This document shows, piece by piece, positions 18,218 through 26,562 of a stretch of 64,000 nt of DNA. This stretch comes from Bradyrhizobium sp. Rc3b. GTDB lineage: Bacteria; Pseudomonadota; Alphaproteobacteria; Rhizobiales; Xanthobacteraceae. The DNA is taken from assembly GCF_900114915.1 (NCBI RefSeq), contig NZ_FOUS01000009.1, forward strand, positions 62,001-126,000. Direction: 5' to 3'. Position 1 is the first letter of the stretch. Each line of letters starts with the position of its first letter. A model generated the notes under the pieces. It made no database searches, was not told where the DNA came from, and saw only the letters and a list, made by a program, of their open reading frames with translations. The position numbers and the translations under genes are program-made.

Positions 18218-18990
18218 CACACGTCCCAACCTCATTCGATGTCGGCAGCGTCACTCACGCCGGACGGGTGCGAGAGCGTAACGAAGATTCATTCCTGGTA
18301 CGTACGGACGTCGGCCTCTGGGCTGTGGCCGACGGGATGGGTGGTCACGAGGCCGGCGATCTCGCCAGCCGCGTTGTGGTTCAGTCGCTTGACGCGATCG
18401 GATCGCTGGAGTCCGCTGCCGATCTGCTGGCGGAATGCGAGGTGCGGCTGTTCAGCGCAAACCAGCAGATCCTGGCGCTCAGCCAGGAGCGACAGGGGGC
18501 CACCGTCGGGACCACGGCGGCGGTTCTGCTCGTTCGCGACGGCTATTATGCCTGTGTATGGGCGGGCGACAGCCGGGTCTATCTGATCAGTCGCGGGATC
18601 ATCAACCAGGTGTCGCACGATCATAGCGAACTTGAGGAACTCATCGCCGAGGGCGCGCTGTCGCGCGAAGACGTGAAGGATTGGCCGAACAACGCCATTA
18701 CGCGCGCGGTCGGCGTCGCCGACGATCCGGAGTTCGAGGTGGTGACCGGCCCGGCCGCGCCGGAAGACATCTTCGTGATCTGCAGCGACGGCTTGACGAA
18801 GCACGTGCAGGACGAGGAGATCCTGCAGCATGCGGCGACGCGGCGCGCACAGGCTGCTTGCGATGACATGCTCGCGCTGGCTCTTGATCGCGGCGGCCTC
18901 GACAACGTGACGATCGTCATCGTGCGCCTGCTGGCGCCACAATCACGCGAGCCAACAAGATCGCCGCTCGATTGGAAGCCACAATCATGA
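18214..18990 (+). CDS. pppA: PP2C-type protein phosphatase PppA (Stp1)
   Basis: The 258 residues carry the PP2C metal-binding motifs in order: RERNEDSFLV, VADGMGGHEAGD, GTTAAVLLV, WAGDSRVYLI, ICSDGLTKHV and DNVTIVIVRL. In type VI loci this cytoplasmic enzyme removes phosphate from Fha and opposes PpkA, resetting the apparatus. It is joined by ATGA overlaps to tagF upstream and ppkA downstream, so the three regulators are made together. In some relatives such as Agrobacterium TagF and PppA are fused; here they are separate genes. Confidence 0.96.
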   Translation: MTHVPTSFDVGSVTHAGRVRERNEDSFLVRTDVGLWAVADGMGGHEAGDLASRVVVQSLDAIGSLESAADLLAECEVRLFSANQQILALSQERQGATVGTTAAVLLVRDGYYACVWAGDSRVYLISRGIINQVSHDHSELEELIAEGALSREDVKDWPNNAITRAVGVADDPEFEVVTGPAAPEDIFVICSDGLTKHVQDEEILQHAATRRAQAACDDMLALALDRGGLDNVTIVIVRLLAPQSREPTRSPLDWKPQS

Positions 18991-20798
18991 CCCCAAACGA
19001 TCCGTTCCGATCGTCCTACAGAGGCGTGCCGACCGGCACCCGCCTCAACGGCATCTACGAGATCGAAGCGGTGATCGGCGCCGGCGGCATGGGTGAAGTC
19101 TATAAATGCCGCGAGATCCAGACCGGATCGCCTGTCGCGGTCAAAATGCTGCTGCCCGATATGGTCGAGAACGAAGCCGCTCTTGCGCTGTTCCGTCGAG
19201 AAGCCGCAGCGCTTCACAATCTGCCGCACGATGCGATTGTTCGCTATTTCCTGTTCACGGTGGAGCCCGTATTACAGCGGCCGTATCTCGCGATGGAGTT
19301 CGTGAACGGCCGCTCGCTCTCGAACATGCTCGATGACGGCCCCTTGACCCTCGAGGCGCTGATCAAGTTGATGCAGCGCGTCGCATCGGGGCTGCATGCC
19401 GCCCATGAGCACGGCATCATCCATCGCGACGTTTCGCCGGACAATATCATCGTGCCCCTCGACGACGTCAGGCGGGCCAAGCTCATCGACTTCGGCATTG
19501 CCCGATCGACCCAGCTGGGGGACAAGACCATCATTGGCTCGGGCTTTGCCGGAAAGGACAATTACGCATCGCCGGAACAGGTCGGACTCTACGGCAACGA
19601 GGTCACGGCCAAATCCGATGTCTACAGCCTGGGGCTCGTCCTGTTTCACGCGCTGACCGGGCAAAAGCTCGACATGGGCGGCAGCCAGTTTCAACTGGTG
19701 GAGAAGCGCCGGCGCGTACCCGATCTCGGAGCCGTGGACATGCGCATCCGGCCTTTGCTGGAGCGGATGCTGCAGCCTGATCCGGCATTGCGTCCGAGCA
19801 TGGCGGAAGTCGCGAACTGGACGCCGGGTGGTTCGGCGGAGACATCAGCTACGCCATTGTACGGATTCGATCCGCTGCGGCGACCGGAAGGTGAGGCGCC
19901 GACGCCACCGGACCGGCTGCCGGTACCGGCGCGCGGGTGGGGTCATCTCTGGTACGGGGCGGGCGTGGCATTGATGCTACTTCTCGTCGGCGGAGGAGGA
20001 TATGCCTTTTACAAGCTGATCTGGTCGGGGCCGGGCACCACGGTGTTGCCGCCACCTCCGAAACTTGCTGGGACCCCGGCGCCGCCGAAGGCCGAGCCAG
20101 CTGTCCCGCAGGTGGGACGCCAGGAGCCGGTCAAGCTGCCGGTGGCGCCTGCGGTTACGACGCCATCTCCAACACCGGATGGGGTCGGGCGAGCCGATCG
20201 CATCCGCAAATATGTGGCGCAATATTCCGGCGGCGACTGCTTCTTCATCCTGCCGGTGGCCGTCAGCCAGAACGCCGCCGTCATCGAAGGCTTCGGGGCC
20301 TCGACCGTCCCATTCGACACTTTTGACAAGGCGTTCCGGCGCGAGCAGGGCTTCGAAGCTTCCGTTGGCGTCAGGCAGGTGACTCCCGCGCAGTGTCCAG
20401 CCGTCAAGTTCTTGAGAGAGGTCGGGAACGAACAGGCGCGAGCGCCGCGCATCAATCTATCGGCGACAGAGCTGAAGGCCGACGAAACCCTTAGCGGCAC
20501 AATTGAGAACTTCGCCAACCGCGTAGTGGAACTGCTGATGGTGTCGGATCGTGGCGAGGTCCAGAGTCTGACTTATCTTCTGAAGCCGGGCATCGACTCG
20601 CTTTCGTTTGCCCTCCCGCCAGCACGCGGCAGCGGTCCGCAACTGCTGTTGGTGGTGGCGACCCCGCAGGTCCTGGATTCCCTGCGCCAGCCGAAGCCGA
20701 CCCCTGCCGACACGTTTTTCCTTCAGGCGCTCAGCGAGTCTCAGCGGAACAAAGTCGCCATCGTCGCAGCCGCACGTTACGTGCTGCTCACGAACTGA
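18987..20798 (+). CDS. ppkA: type VI serine/threonine kinase PpkA with periplasmic C-terminal domain
   Basis: An N-terminal kinase domain (about 20-280) shows the Gly loop VIGAGGMGEVY, catalytic lysine AVKML, the loop HRDVSPDNIIV and DFGIARS. Ser-Pro replaces the usual Lys-Pro in the catalytic loop. A Pro-rich juxtamembrane stretch precedes one membrane segment (about 318-340). The C-terminal 260 residues are therefore periplasmic and include GGDCFFILPVAVS and a DUF4384-like beta segment (ELLMVSDRGEVQSLTYLLKPG). The kinase phosphorylates Fha; the outside domain probably senses a periplasmic cue. The ATG at 18987 overlaps the pppA stop. Confidence 0.93.
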   Translation: MTPNDPFRSSYRGVPTGTRLNGIYEIEAVIGAGGMGEVYKCREIQTGSPVAVKMLLPDMVENEAALALFRREAAALHNLPHDAIVRYFLFTVEPVLQRPYLAMEFVNGRSLSNMLDDGPLTLEALIKLMQRVASGLHAAHEHGIIHRDVSPDNIIVPLDDVRRAKLIDFGIARSTQLGDKTIIGSGFAGKDNYASPEQVGLYGNEVTAKSDVYSLGLVLFHALTGQKLDMGGSQFQLVEKRRRVPDLGAVDMRIRPLLERMLQPDPALRPSMAEVANWTPGGSAETSATPLYGFDPLRRPEGEAPTPPDRLPVPARGWGHLWYGAGVALMLLLVGGGGYAFYKLIWSGPGTTVLPPPPKLAGTPAPPKAEPAVPQVGRQEPVKLPVAPAVTTPSPTPDGVGRADRIRKYVAQYSGGDCFFILPVAVSQNAAVIEGFGASTVPFDTFDKAFRREQGFEASVGVRQVTPAQCPAVKFLREVGNEQARAPRINLSATELKADETLSGTIENFANRVVELLMVSDRGEVQSLTYLLKPGIDSLSFALPPARGSGPQLLLVVATPQVLDSLRQPKPTPADTFFLQALSESQRNKVAIVAAARYVLLTN

Positions 20799-20807
20799 TC
20801 GGCATGC

Positions 20808-21836
20808 TCAAAACGTTCCGATGACCAGGATCTTCAGATCTGCATCAGGCGTGAAATCGTTGGCGGTATATTCAAGCGTGTTGCCGGTGGAGGAGGTTTT
20901 GAGCCGCCCTGGACAGAAACTCACCAGGCGATCGCTGCCGCCCGGTTCGATCGTCAGCTTGAACGACCGGATCGGACCTGCCCAATTTGATCCGGTTTTC
21001 AGGACGTATGATATGCGCCGCTCCTGCAGCTTGCTGGTGTTGGCCTGATTGCTGCCTGCGCGCTTGTCGAGTTCTGCGAGGAACGCGTCCTGAATGCAGT
21101 ACTCTTTCCGGTAACGCTGGACTTCCTGACTGAGGGCGCCGCTGCGACGCAAGCCGGAGCGCAAGATCGTGTCCGGACTAGTGCCGACACTCGGCCGATA
21201 TTGGTGTTCAACGGTCACCTTTTTCGCGGCCGGAAATACCTGCTGACGGACTGCCGAGGTCTTCAGGACCCAGCCGGGCGCATATTGCTGGCGGCCGTTG
21301 TCGCTCCTTCCAGCAGGCAGCAGAAGTCCGTCGTCTACGAGCTGGGTTCGGATCGCATCGGGCAGGTCGGCTGCCCGGATCTCGCGGCTGCCGATCGGCA
21401 GCAGCGGCACTTTCAGTTCGCGCAGCAAGGCACTGACATCCTTGTTGCCAACCATGGCTCGCTGATCAATGGTTAGCGGCGTCGGGTGGCCGTCGACCTT
21501 GGTCGTGAAGTCGACAAAGTTGACCGGATCATCTGACGGCAGAGCAATGTTCTCGGCCTCCGAGAGGTCGATGTCGGGCAGCGGAAAGGCGACAGTCATG
21601 GTGACCGGCTTGGCCGTGACATTGGTGAACTGGTAGCGGACCGTGACGCTGTCCAACGCGATACGAAGGTTCTCGCTCTCCATGGCAACGTCATTGGTGC
21701 GTACGAATTGGAGCCCGCCGATGGATAGTTCCGCGGCTGAATCGTTGGCGCGGGCCGGCCACACCGTCGCAACCAAAAATGCCAACATCAAAGCCGGTGT
21801 TCGGAAGGTCAGTGGGGCAGAAAAGCCGTTCACCAT
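20808..21836 (-). CDS. DUF4424 family exported protein
   Basis: The protein has a clear signal peptide (APLTFRTPALMLAFLVATVWPARA, cut before NDSAAEL). A DUF4424 domain follows with VRYQFTNVTAKPVTMTVAFPLPD, DDPVNFVDF and the late YRPSVGTSPDT segment. The function of the family is unknown; it looks like a periplasmic beta-sandwich protein. The ATG at 21836 is preferred because GGAGA lies 5 bases upstream. It is convergent with ppkA, only 9 bases apart, and lies 49 bases downstream of the small gene at 21886 on the same strand. Confidence 0.85.
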   Translation of the reverse strand: MVNGFSAPLTFRTPALMLAFLVATVWPARANDSAAELSIGGLQFVRTNDVAMESENLRIALDSVTVRYQFTNVTAKPVTMTVAFPLPDIDLSEAENIALPSDDPVNFVDFTTKVDGHPTPLTIDQRAMVGNKDVSALLRELKVPLLPIGSREIRAADLPDAIRTQLVDDGLLLPAGRSDNGRQQYAPGWVLKTSAVRQQVFPAAKKVTVEHQYRPSVGTSPDTILRSGLRRSGALSQEVQRYRKEYCIQDAFLAELDKRAGSNQANTSKLQERRISYVLKTGSNWAGPIRSFKLTIEPGGSDRLVSFCPGRLKTSSTGNTLEYTANDFTPDADLKILVIGTF

Positions 21837-21885
21837 GCTTGTCTCCATGTGGCGGCGCAGCATATGGTCGTAGCGCAGGTGCGCC

Positions 21886-22167
21886 TCATTCGATCGGCTG
21901 ATAAAGATCGCCCCACTCGGATTTCCAGACCCCTTCCGGGTCGCAGACCACGATCGCAAGCTTCAAATCGTTCGCCAGTCGGATCGCCCCACGAAAGGCA
22001 TCCTGTGCCGGCAATTGTGCGCTGGTCTGGTCGGCGGTCAGTCGCCCTCCGCTCACTGCCGCCGGCAGCACGATTGCTCCAGAAGCGCCGTCATTGTCGC
22101 GCTTCAGGACGAGTGTGATCGCGTCGGGCTGGACTTCATTCACTTGCTCAAATCTGTTCCGGGCCAT
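21886..22167 (-). CDS. small hypothetical protein
   Basis: The 93-residue product is not recognised. It has no signal peptide or membrane segment. The sequence looks like a real soluble protein (ITLVLKRDNDGASGAIVLPA, then AIRLANDLKLAIVVCDPEGV and a WKSEWGDLY end) rather than a shadow of another frame. It probably forms an operon with the DUF4424 gene. The start is uncertain: ATG at 22167 and a GTG three codons earlier both lack a good ribosome binding site. It is divergent from the NlpC/P60 gene. Confidence 0.6.
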   Translation of the reverse strand: MARNRFEQVNEVQPDAITLVLKRDNDGASGAIVLPAAVSGGRLTADQTSAQLPAQDAFRGAIRLANDLKLAIVVCDPEGVWKSEWGDLYQPIE

Positions 22168-22256
22168 AGTTTGCACCGCGAGTTGGAGAAGGTTCGGACG
22201 ATCACCGTCCAGTGATGGAATTGAACGAGATTGAGAGTGCTCACCACTAATTGAAG

Positions 22257-22299
22257 CGCCGCGTTACCGGCATCTGGGATTAGTCGATCTGACGCGGCG
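22257..22299. repeat. 8-bp inverted repeat upstream of the NlpC/P60 gene
   Basis: CGCCGCGT at 22257-22264 and ACGCGGCG at 22292-22299 are perfect inverted repeats separated by 27 bases, ending 24 bases before the ATG of the exported NlpC/P60 gene. They could form a hairpin in its leader or be the two halves of a regulator site. Only the symmetry is seen. Confidence 0.35.
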
Positions 22300-22323
22300 A
22301 TTGGTTCGGGATACATTGAGAAC

Positions 22324-24042
22324 ATGCTTCGTCCAAAGCGTTTTATCTGGGCCGTCATCGTTGGCGCTGGCATCTGCGGAACCCAGGCGCACGCCGACGA
22401 TGCCGTCGTACGCAGCTTTGGCGACGGTTCGGCTGCTTCTATGGTTGGCATTGTCCCGGCCAGCGAGGACGTAGAACTCGCGGGTCCGCAAGCGATCAGC
22501 GCCGACGGGCAGGGAAATCTGTTTGTGCTTGATCAGGTTAACGGCCGCATTCTTCAGTTCGATCCCAAGCAGCCGAATTCTGATCCAGACATCCTCAAGA
22601 TGCCCAAGGACGTCCAGCCGACAGATCTTGTCGTCCGCAACGATGACATTATGGTTTGGGACGGCGGCGTGCGGACGCTGAAGGCGGCGGCGGGACAATC
22701 CACGCGCGGACTCGGCGACGTGATCCAGCTCGAGGAAGTCTCGACTCGTGGTGTGGACGATCGGCTTGCCGTCTCCGCTTTCTCCCAGATGGGGTCGCAG
22801 GCGCCCGGCAGCGCAGCCGACTTGCTCGACCAGAATACCCGCGCAGCCATCATCAAGACGACGCGGCAGCCCGACCGGCAATACGTGGCTTCACGAGGCA
22901 AGGGCTCCGTGATCGCGGATCTCATTCCGGACAAGGGCAATGCGAGCGTGCGGGTCGAGATCCAGACTATGGTTTCCAACGAGACGATCGGTCAGCTCGC
23001 CCTCCGGGTTCGCAACCAACTTGGCGCGGTGGAATTTCTCGAGATCGACAACAGCGACCGCTTTTATGTGCTGGCTGAAGACGTTCCGCCGTCGGGCAAG
23101 AACCCCTCCACGTTCGTGGCGCGCTACGCCGCGAACGGCCGTCTGGAGGGAATTTATGAGCTTCCCCTCGAAAATGCGCCGTTGACCAGACGGTTCGTGA
23201 CGGTCTCGGGGGACGGCGACGTCTATTTTCTACGGACCAAGCCCGATGGCATCGACGTGGTCGGCGTCGGTTTCAGGCCTCTCAATAACGTGTCGATCAT
23301 CGACGTGCGGCCGTCGCGAACGGCAAATGCGCCTGCATCGCAACCCAGTTTCAAATTCGACGCCTCGGCCGCGGTGAGGCCGTCCAACCGACAACAGGCG
23401 ATCGAGACCGCGTTTGCGTTCGAGGGCATCCAGTGGAAGCTGACGCAGGCGAACTACGGCAGCGATCCCGACAGCCAGTGCAGCGGCTTCAGCCGTATCC
23501 GGCGACCCTGGTATTTGCAGGGCAAGGTGAACCAAGAGGTGCGCGGCGTACCCTATTGCTGGGGCTGCCACGGTTCGCTCGCGAACTTCCGGCAGCGGAT
23601 CGAGAGCGGAATGCTGGCTGGCAATGTGTGCACTCGCAACGCGCCGCGACCGGATGTGGCTGGCGTCGACTGTTCGGCATTCGTCAGCGCCACGTGGGGG
23701 CTCTCCGTCCACTACACAACTGCCGCAATTCCCGCGATTGCAGCCCCGGTGGCAAATCCGTGGGACCTGAAGCCTGGCGATGCGCTGAACAAGCCGGGCT
23801 CGCACGTGATGTTGTTCCTGCGATTCACGCCCGATCGCAAGGCCGAGGTGATGGAATCCTCGACTGGCGGCTGCAACGGCCGCGTCTGCCGTAACGTCTA
23901 TCCGCTGGCGAGCCTGCTCTCGCGCGGCTACGTTCCGGTCCGCTTCAAGGCCTTCGCGGATGACCAGGCAACGGTTTCTGCAAACGCCTACCACGAAACC
24001 GAACCACCGGCGGGGCGCAAGACGGCAAGCAAAAGGCGCTGA
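22324..24042 (+). CDS. exported beta-propeller-like protein with C-terminal NlpC/P60-type domain
   Basis: A signal peptide (FIWAVIVGAGICGTQAHA) opens a 572-residue protein. Residues about 50-330 contain NHL/propeller-like repeats (PQAISADGQGNLFVLDQVNG, then VTVSGDGDVYFLR). The last 200 residues resemble an NlpC/P60 papain-like fold with DCSAFVSATW (Cys450) and GSHVMLF (His494). It is Cys-rich around 395-430 (WGCHG). NlpC/P60 enzymes cut peptidoglycan stem peptides or related amide bonds. Here the catalytic Cys and His are visible but the substrate is not known. It is followed 57 bases later by a caspase-like gene on the same strand. Confidence 0.8.
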   Translation: MLRPKRFIWAVIVGAGICGTQAHADDAVVRSFGDGSAASMVGIVPASEDVELAGPQAISADGQGNLFVLDQVNGRILQFDPKQPNSDPDILKMPKDVQPTDLVVRNDDIMVWDGGVRTLKAAAGQSTRGLGDVIQLEEVSTRGVDDRLAVSAFSQMGSQAPGSAADLLDQNTRAAIIKTTRQPDRQYVASRGKGSVIADLIPDKGNASVRVEIQTMVSNETIGQLALRVRNQLGAVEFLEIDNSDRFYVLAEDVPPSGKNPSTFVARYAANGRLEGIYELPLENAPLTRRFVTVSGDGDVYFLRTKPDGIDVVGVGFRPLNNVSIIDVRPSRTANAPASQPSFKFDASAAVRPSNRQQAIETAFAFEGIQWKLTQANYGSDPDSQCSGFSRIRRPWYLQGKVNQEVRGVPYCWGCHGSLANFRQRIESGMLAGNVCTRNAPRPDVAGVDCSAFVSATWGLSVHYTTAAIPAIAAPVANPWDLKPGDALNKPGSHVMLFLRFTPDRKAEVMESSTGGCNGRVCRNVYPLASLLSRGYVPVRFKAFADDQATVSANAYHETEPPAGRKTASKRR

Positions 24043-24099
24043 ACCGGCCGTGTCGTTCGCGCTACAAAATGATTAAGCGGGATGTCGAGGTGGATTACG

Positions 24100-25878
24100 A
24101 TGCGAATGCCCAAGCGACTTGGTTGGAAGATCAGGCGGCTATGCGCAACGATCGGTCTGGCCGGGTCGATCGGACTGACGGCCCCGCAGGTGCATGCTGC
24201 CGGCGGCTTGGCGATCAGCAACCCGGAGGGAGCTGCGGTACGCGCGCTCGTCATCGGGATTGATGACTATCAGCACGTACGCAAGCTGAAGGGCGCGGTC
24301 GCCGACGCCACCGACATTGTCGGCAGCTTGAAGTCGATGGGGGTCGGAGACATCGTCGAACTTGCGAACGCGCAGGCCGACAGGGCGAGCGTTTTGCGCG
24401 AAATCAGCGCGCTGGTGGAGCGGACCGGAAACAACGACCTCATCTTTCTGTCGATCGCCGGTCACGGCACCCAAGAGCCGGAGCGCGTCAAAGGCTCGGA
24501 GCCGGACGGGATGGAAAACGTGTTCCTGCTGCCAGGTTTCGCAACCACGCCGACCGGCTCAGTCGAGCGCATTCTGGGGAGCGAGTTCAACCACTTCATC
24601 CGGCAGTTCGAGCTGCGCGGAGCGAAGGTGATCTTCGTGGCTGACACCTGCCATGGCGGCGGCATGGTGCGCGATATCGATCCGCGTGCCGCGGAAATGA
24701 GCTTCAGGCAAGTGCCGCGCTATACATTGCTGGTCGACGAACTGAAACCGGTCTCTGACAGCAACGATCCGAAGTCCGAACTCGACCTCGACCGCACGGC
24801 ATTCCTTGCCGCGGTGGACCGTTACACGAAGGCGCCGGAAGTCCGCATTCCCGGGGTCGATGGCCTCCGCGGGGCTCTCAGCTATGCAGTCGCGCGTGCC
24901 GTGGAAGGGAGTGCGGACATCAATCACGATGGGAAGGTGACGCTGAAGGAGCTCTTCAGCAATGTTCGGCAGGTGGTCTACCAGCTATCGGACCAGCGTC
25001 AGAACATCGTGACGATATCATCGCCGGCCCAGGCACCGGACACCGAGGTTGCCTTCGGCTTGACGCGCGGCGTCGTCTTGATTCAGGGGCCGGCCGCAAG
25101 AGCAGCCTCTGGCTCTGCCGGGACCGGCGCGCCAGCCGAGGCACAGGCGCCGCCGCCGCCGGCTATCACGGCCAAGGCATCCACTGCTCCGAGCCTCGCC
25201 GCGGCCCCGACCAAGGACCTTCCGATCGGTCAAACGCCGCCGCTTCGCCTCGCTTCGCCCATCCGGCTCGCGGCGCTCGACGGCAAGACGAGCTACTTTG
25301 CGAGCGTGACGACCAAGGATATTCCCGTGCAGGCCGTCCAGCCGACGGACAACCCGGATCTCATCTGGGATCCCATGTCGCACGATGTGATCGCATGGGG
25401 CGACGTGGTTGCGTACGGGATGGACATTGCCAGCCTATCAACGGTCGTTGACCGGACGGCGGCGATACGTGAACTCAAGCGCATCGCGGTTCGGTCGCCT
25501 CAGATGATGCGCATATGGCCGGACGACCGCCAGCAGCGTGCCGGCCAGACCGTCCAGGTTGACCTGTCTGATGTGGCATCGCGGGCCGTGTTGTTGTTCA
25601 ATGTGTCCGGTGATGGCACCATCCAGATGTTGTATCCGGTGGGCTCCGATCCTGCATTGGTCCGATCGGCGAACTTGCGGCTGCCGCTGAAGGTCGGTGA
25701 ACCCTTCGGTGCGGAACAGATTATTGCAGTGACCTCGCAGCAACGCATGGGCGAACTGGAGACAGCCTTGATACAGCTCAACCGGCGTCGCGCCTCGGGG
25801 CAGATGATCAAGAGCCTCGAACGCTACTTGCCCGTGGACGCCCGGATCGCCTCGATCGGCTTCTTCAGTGCTCCCTAG
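24100..25878 (+). CDS. exported caspase-like (peptidase C14) protein with DUF4384-like C-terminus
   Basis: After a signal peptide ending in TAPQVHA, a caspase-like p20 domain begins with RALVIGIDDYQHVRKLKGAV. It has the catalytic His in SIAGHGTQ (residue 122) and Cys in ADTCHGGG (residue 184). Residues about 320-400 are an Ala/Pro-rich linker, and the C-terminal 150 residues (AVLLFNVSGDGTIQMLYPV, then AEQIIAVTSQQ) resemble DUF4384. I start at 24100 because GAGGTGG lies at the right distance; ATG 24082 is also possible. Metacaspase-type proteins cut after basic residues. Target and role here are unknown. Confidence 0.86.
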   Translation: MRMPKRLGWKIRRLCATIGLAGSIGLTAPQVHAAGGLAISNPEGAAVRALVIGIDDYQHVRKLKGAVADATDIVGSLKSMGVGDIVELANAQADRASVLREISALVERTGNNDLIFLSIAGHGTQEPERVKGSEPDGMENVFLLPGFATTPTGSVERILGSEFNHFIRQFELRGAKVIFVADTCHGGGMVRDIDPRAAEMSFRQVPRYTLLVDELKPVSDSNDPKSELDLDRTAFLAAVDRYTKAPEVRIPGVDGLRGALSYAVARAVEGSADINHDGKVTLKELFSNVRQVVYQLSDQRQNIVTISSPAQAPDTEVAFGLTRGVVLIQGPAARAASGSAGTGAPAEAQAPPPPAITAKASTAPSLAAAPTKDLPIGQTPPLRLASPIRLAALDGKTSYFASVTTKDIPVQAVQPTDNPDLIWDPMSHDVIAWGDVVAYGMDIASLSTVVDRTAAIRELKRIAVRSPQMMRIWPDDRQQRAGQTVQVDLSDVASRAVLLFNVSGDGTIQMLYPVGSDPALVRSANLRLPLKVGEPFGAEQIIAVTSQQRMGELETALIQLNRRRASGQMIKSLERYLPVDARIASIGFFSAP

Positions 25879-26539
25879 GGGAGAGCAGAAGCTGCCCAGT
25901 TTGCGAGCGATCCGCCGGCAGGGACCGCGGCTCCCGGTACTTCTGCTCCCGCTACTGGTTGGTGGCGGACCTGTCTGCGCGGCACCGCTGCCTTGGGCGT
26001 CGCTGCCTACTGGCATGCACGCACGGCTTTGGTCGGTTCAGGCGGCGCGTGGCCAATCCAACAGTGCAGGGGTGTCGCTCCAGATCCTGCCGGGCCAGAC
26101 CGTCACTCTCGGCAGCAAGGTGTCGTTCGGCGTCACCGCCAGGAAGGCTGGATATCTCATTCTAGTCGACATCGATGCGGAAGGACGGATGTCCCAGATC
26201 TTTCCGACACCCGAACTGTTGGCGCAGTCGGACGGCCGCGAAATCAATCTCGTCAAGCCTGGCGTCGAATTTGTCGTTCCGAGCCCGGCCGCACGGCAGA
26301 GAGGTTTTGAGTTTGTCGTCGCACCGCCGGCTGGATCTGCAGTGATGATCGCCATCTTGAGCGAGCGACGCGTCCATTTGCTTGATTTGCCGGACTTGCC
26401 GCGCAAGCTACAAGATCAAGCCGCAGCGTTGAGCTATCTATCGGCCTGGACCAGTGAGTTGCGCGTGCCGGACAACGCCAGCGGAAGGCTGTTGCCGAAC
26501 AATTGGTCGTTCGACGTCAGACCCTATTCCATCAAGTGA
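25868..26539 (+). CDS. DUF4384-domain exported protein
   Basis: The 223-residue protein has a signal-like segment (LPVLLLPLLVGGGPVCA) and a DUF4384 domain (GQTVTLGSKVSFGVTARKAG, then YLILVDIDAEGRMSQIFPTP and AVMIAILSERR). The domain is common in proteins next to or fused to caspase-like peptidases and kinases. The frame overlaps the caspase stop by about 10 bases; GTG 25868 is the likely start through coupling, but it lacks a clear ribosome binding site. It probably partners with the upstream caspase-like protein in the periplasm. Confidence 0.8.
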   Translation: MLPRGEQKLPSLRAIRRQGPRLPVLLLPLLVGGGPVCAAPLPWASLPTGMHARLWSVQAARGQSNSAGVSLQILPGQTVTLGSKVSFGVTARKAGYLILVDIDAEGRMSQIFPTPELLAQSDGREINLVKPGVEFVVPSPAARQRGFEFVVAPPAGSAVMIAILSERRVHLLDLPDLPRKLQDQAAALSYLSAWTSELRVPDNASGRLLPNNWSFDVRPYSIK

Positions 26540-26540
26540 G

Positions 26541-26561
26541 CTCGCGCGGATACGCCGCGAG
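26541..26561. terminator. hairpin between convergent genes
   Basis: CTCGCG and CGCGAG form a perfect 6-bp stem with a 9-base loop in the 23-base gap between the stop codons of the DUF4384 gene and the convergent hydrolase gene. Such a position fits a bidirectional transcription end, although no T-tract flanks it. Confidence 0.45.
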
Positions 26562-26562
26562 G

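Noticed and set aside
1..20798. Phage tail or extracellular contractile injection system
   Set aside because: The complete set of TssA-C, E-G, K-M with Hcp, TagF, PppA and PpkA is specific to type VI secretion.
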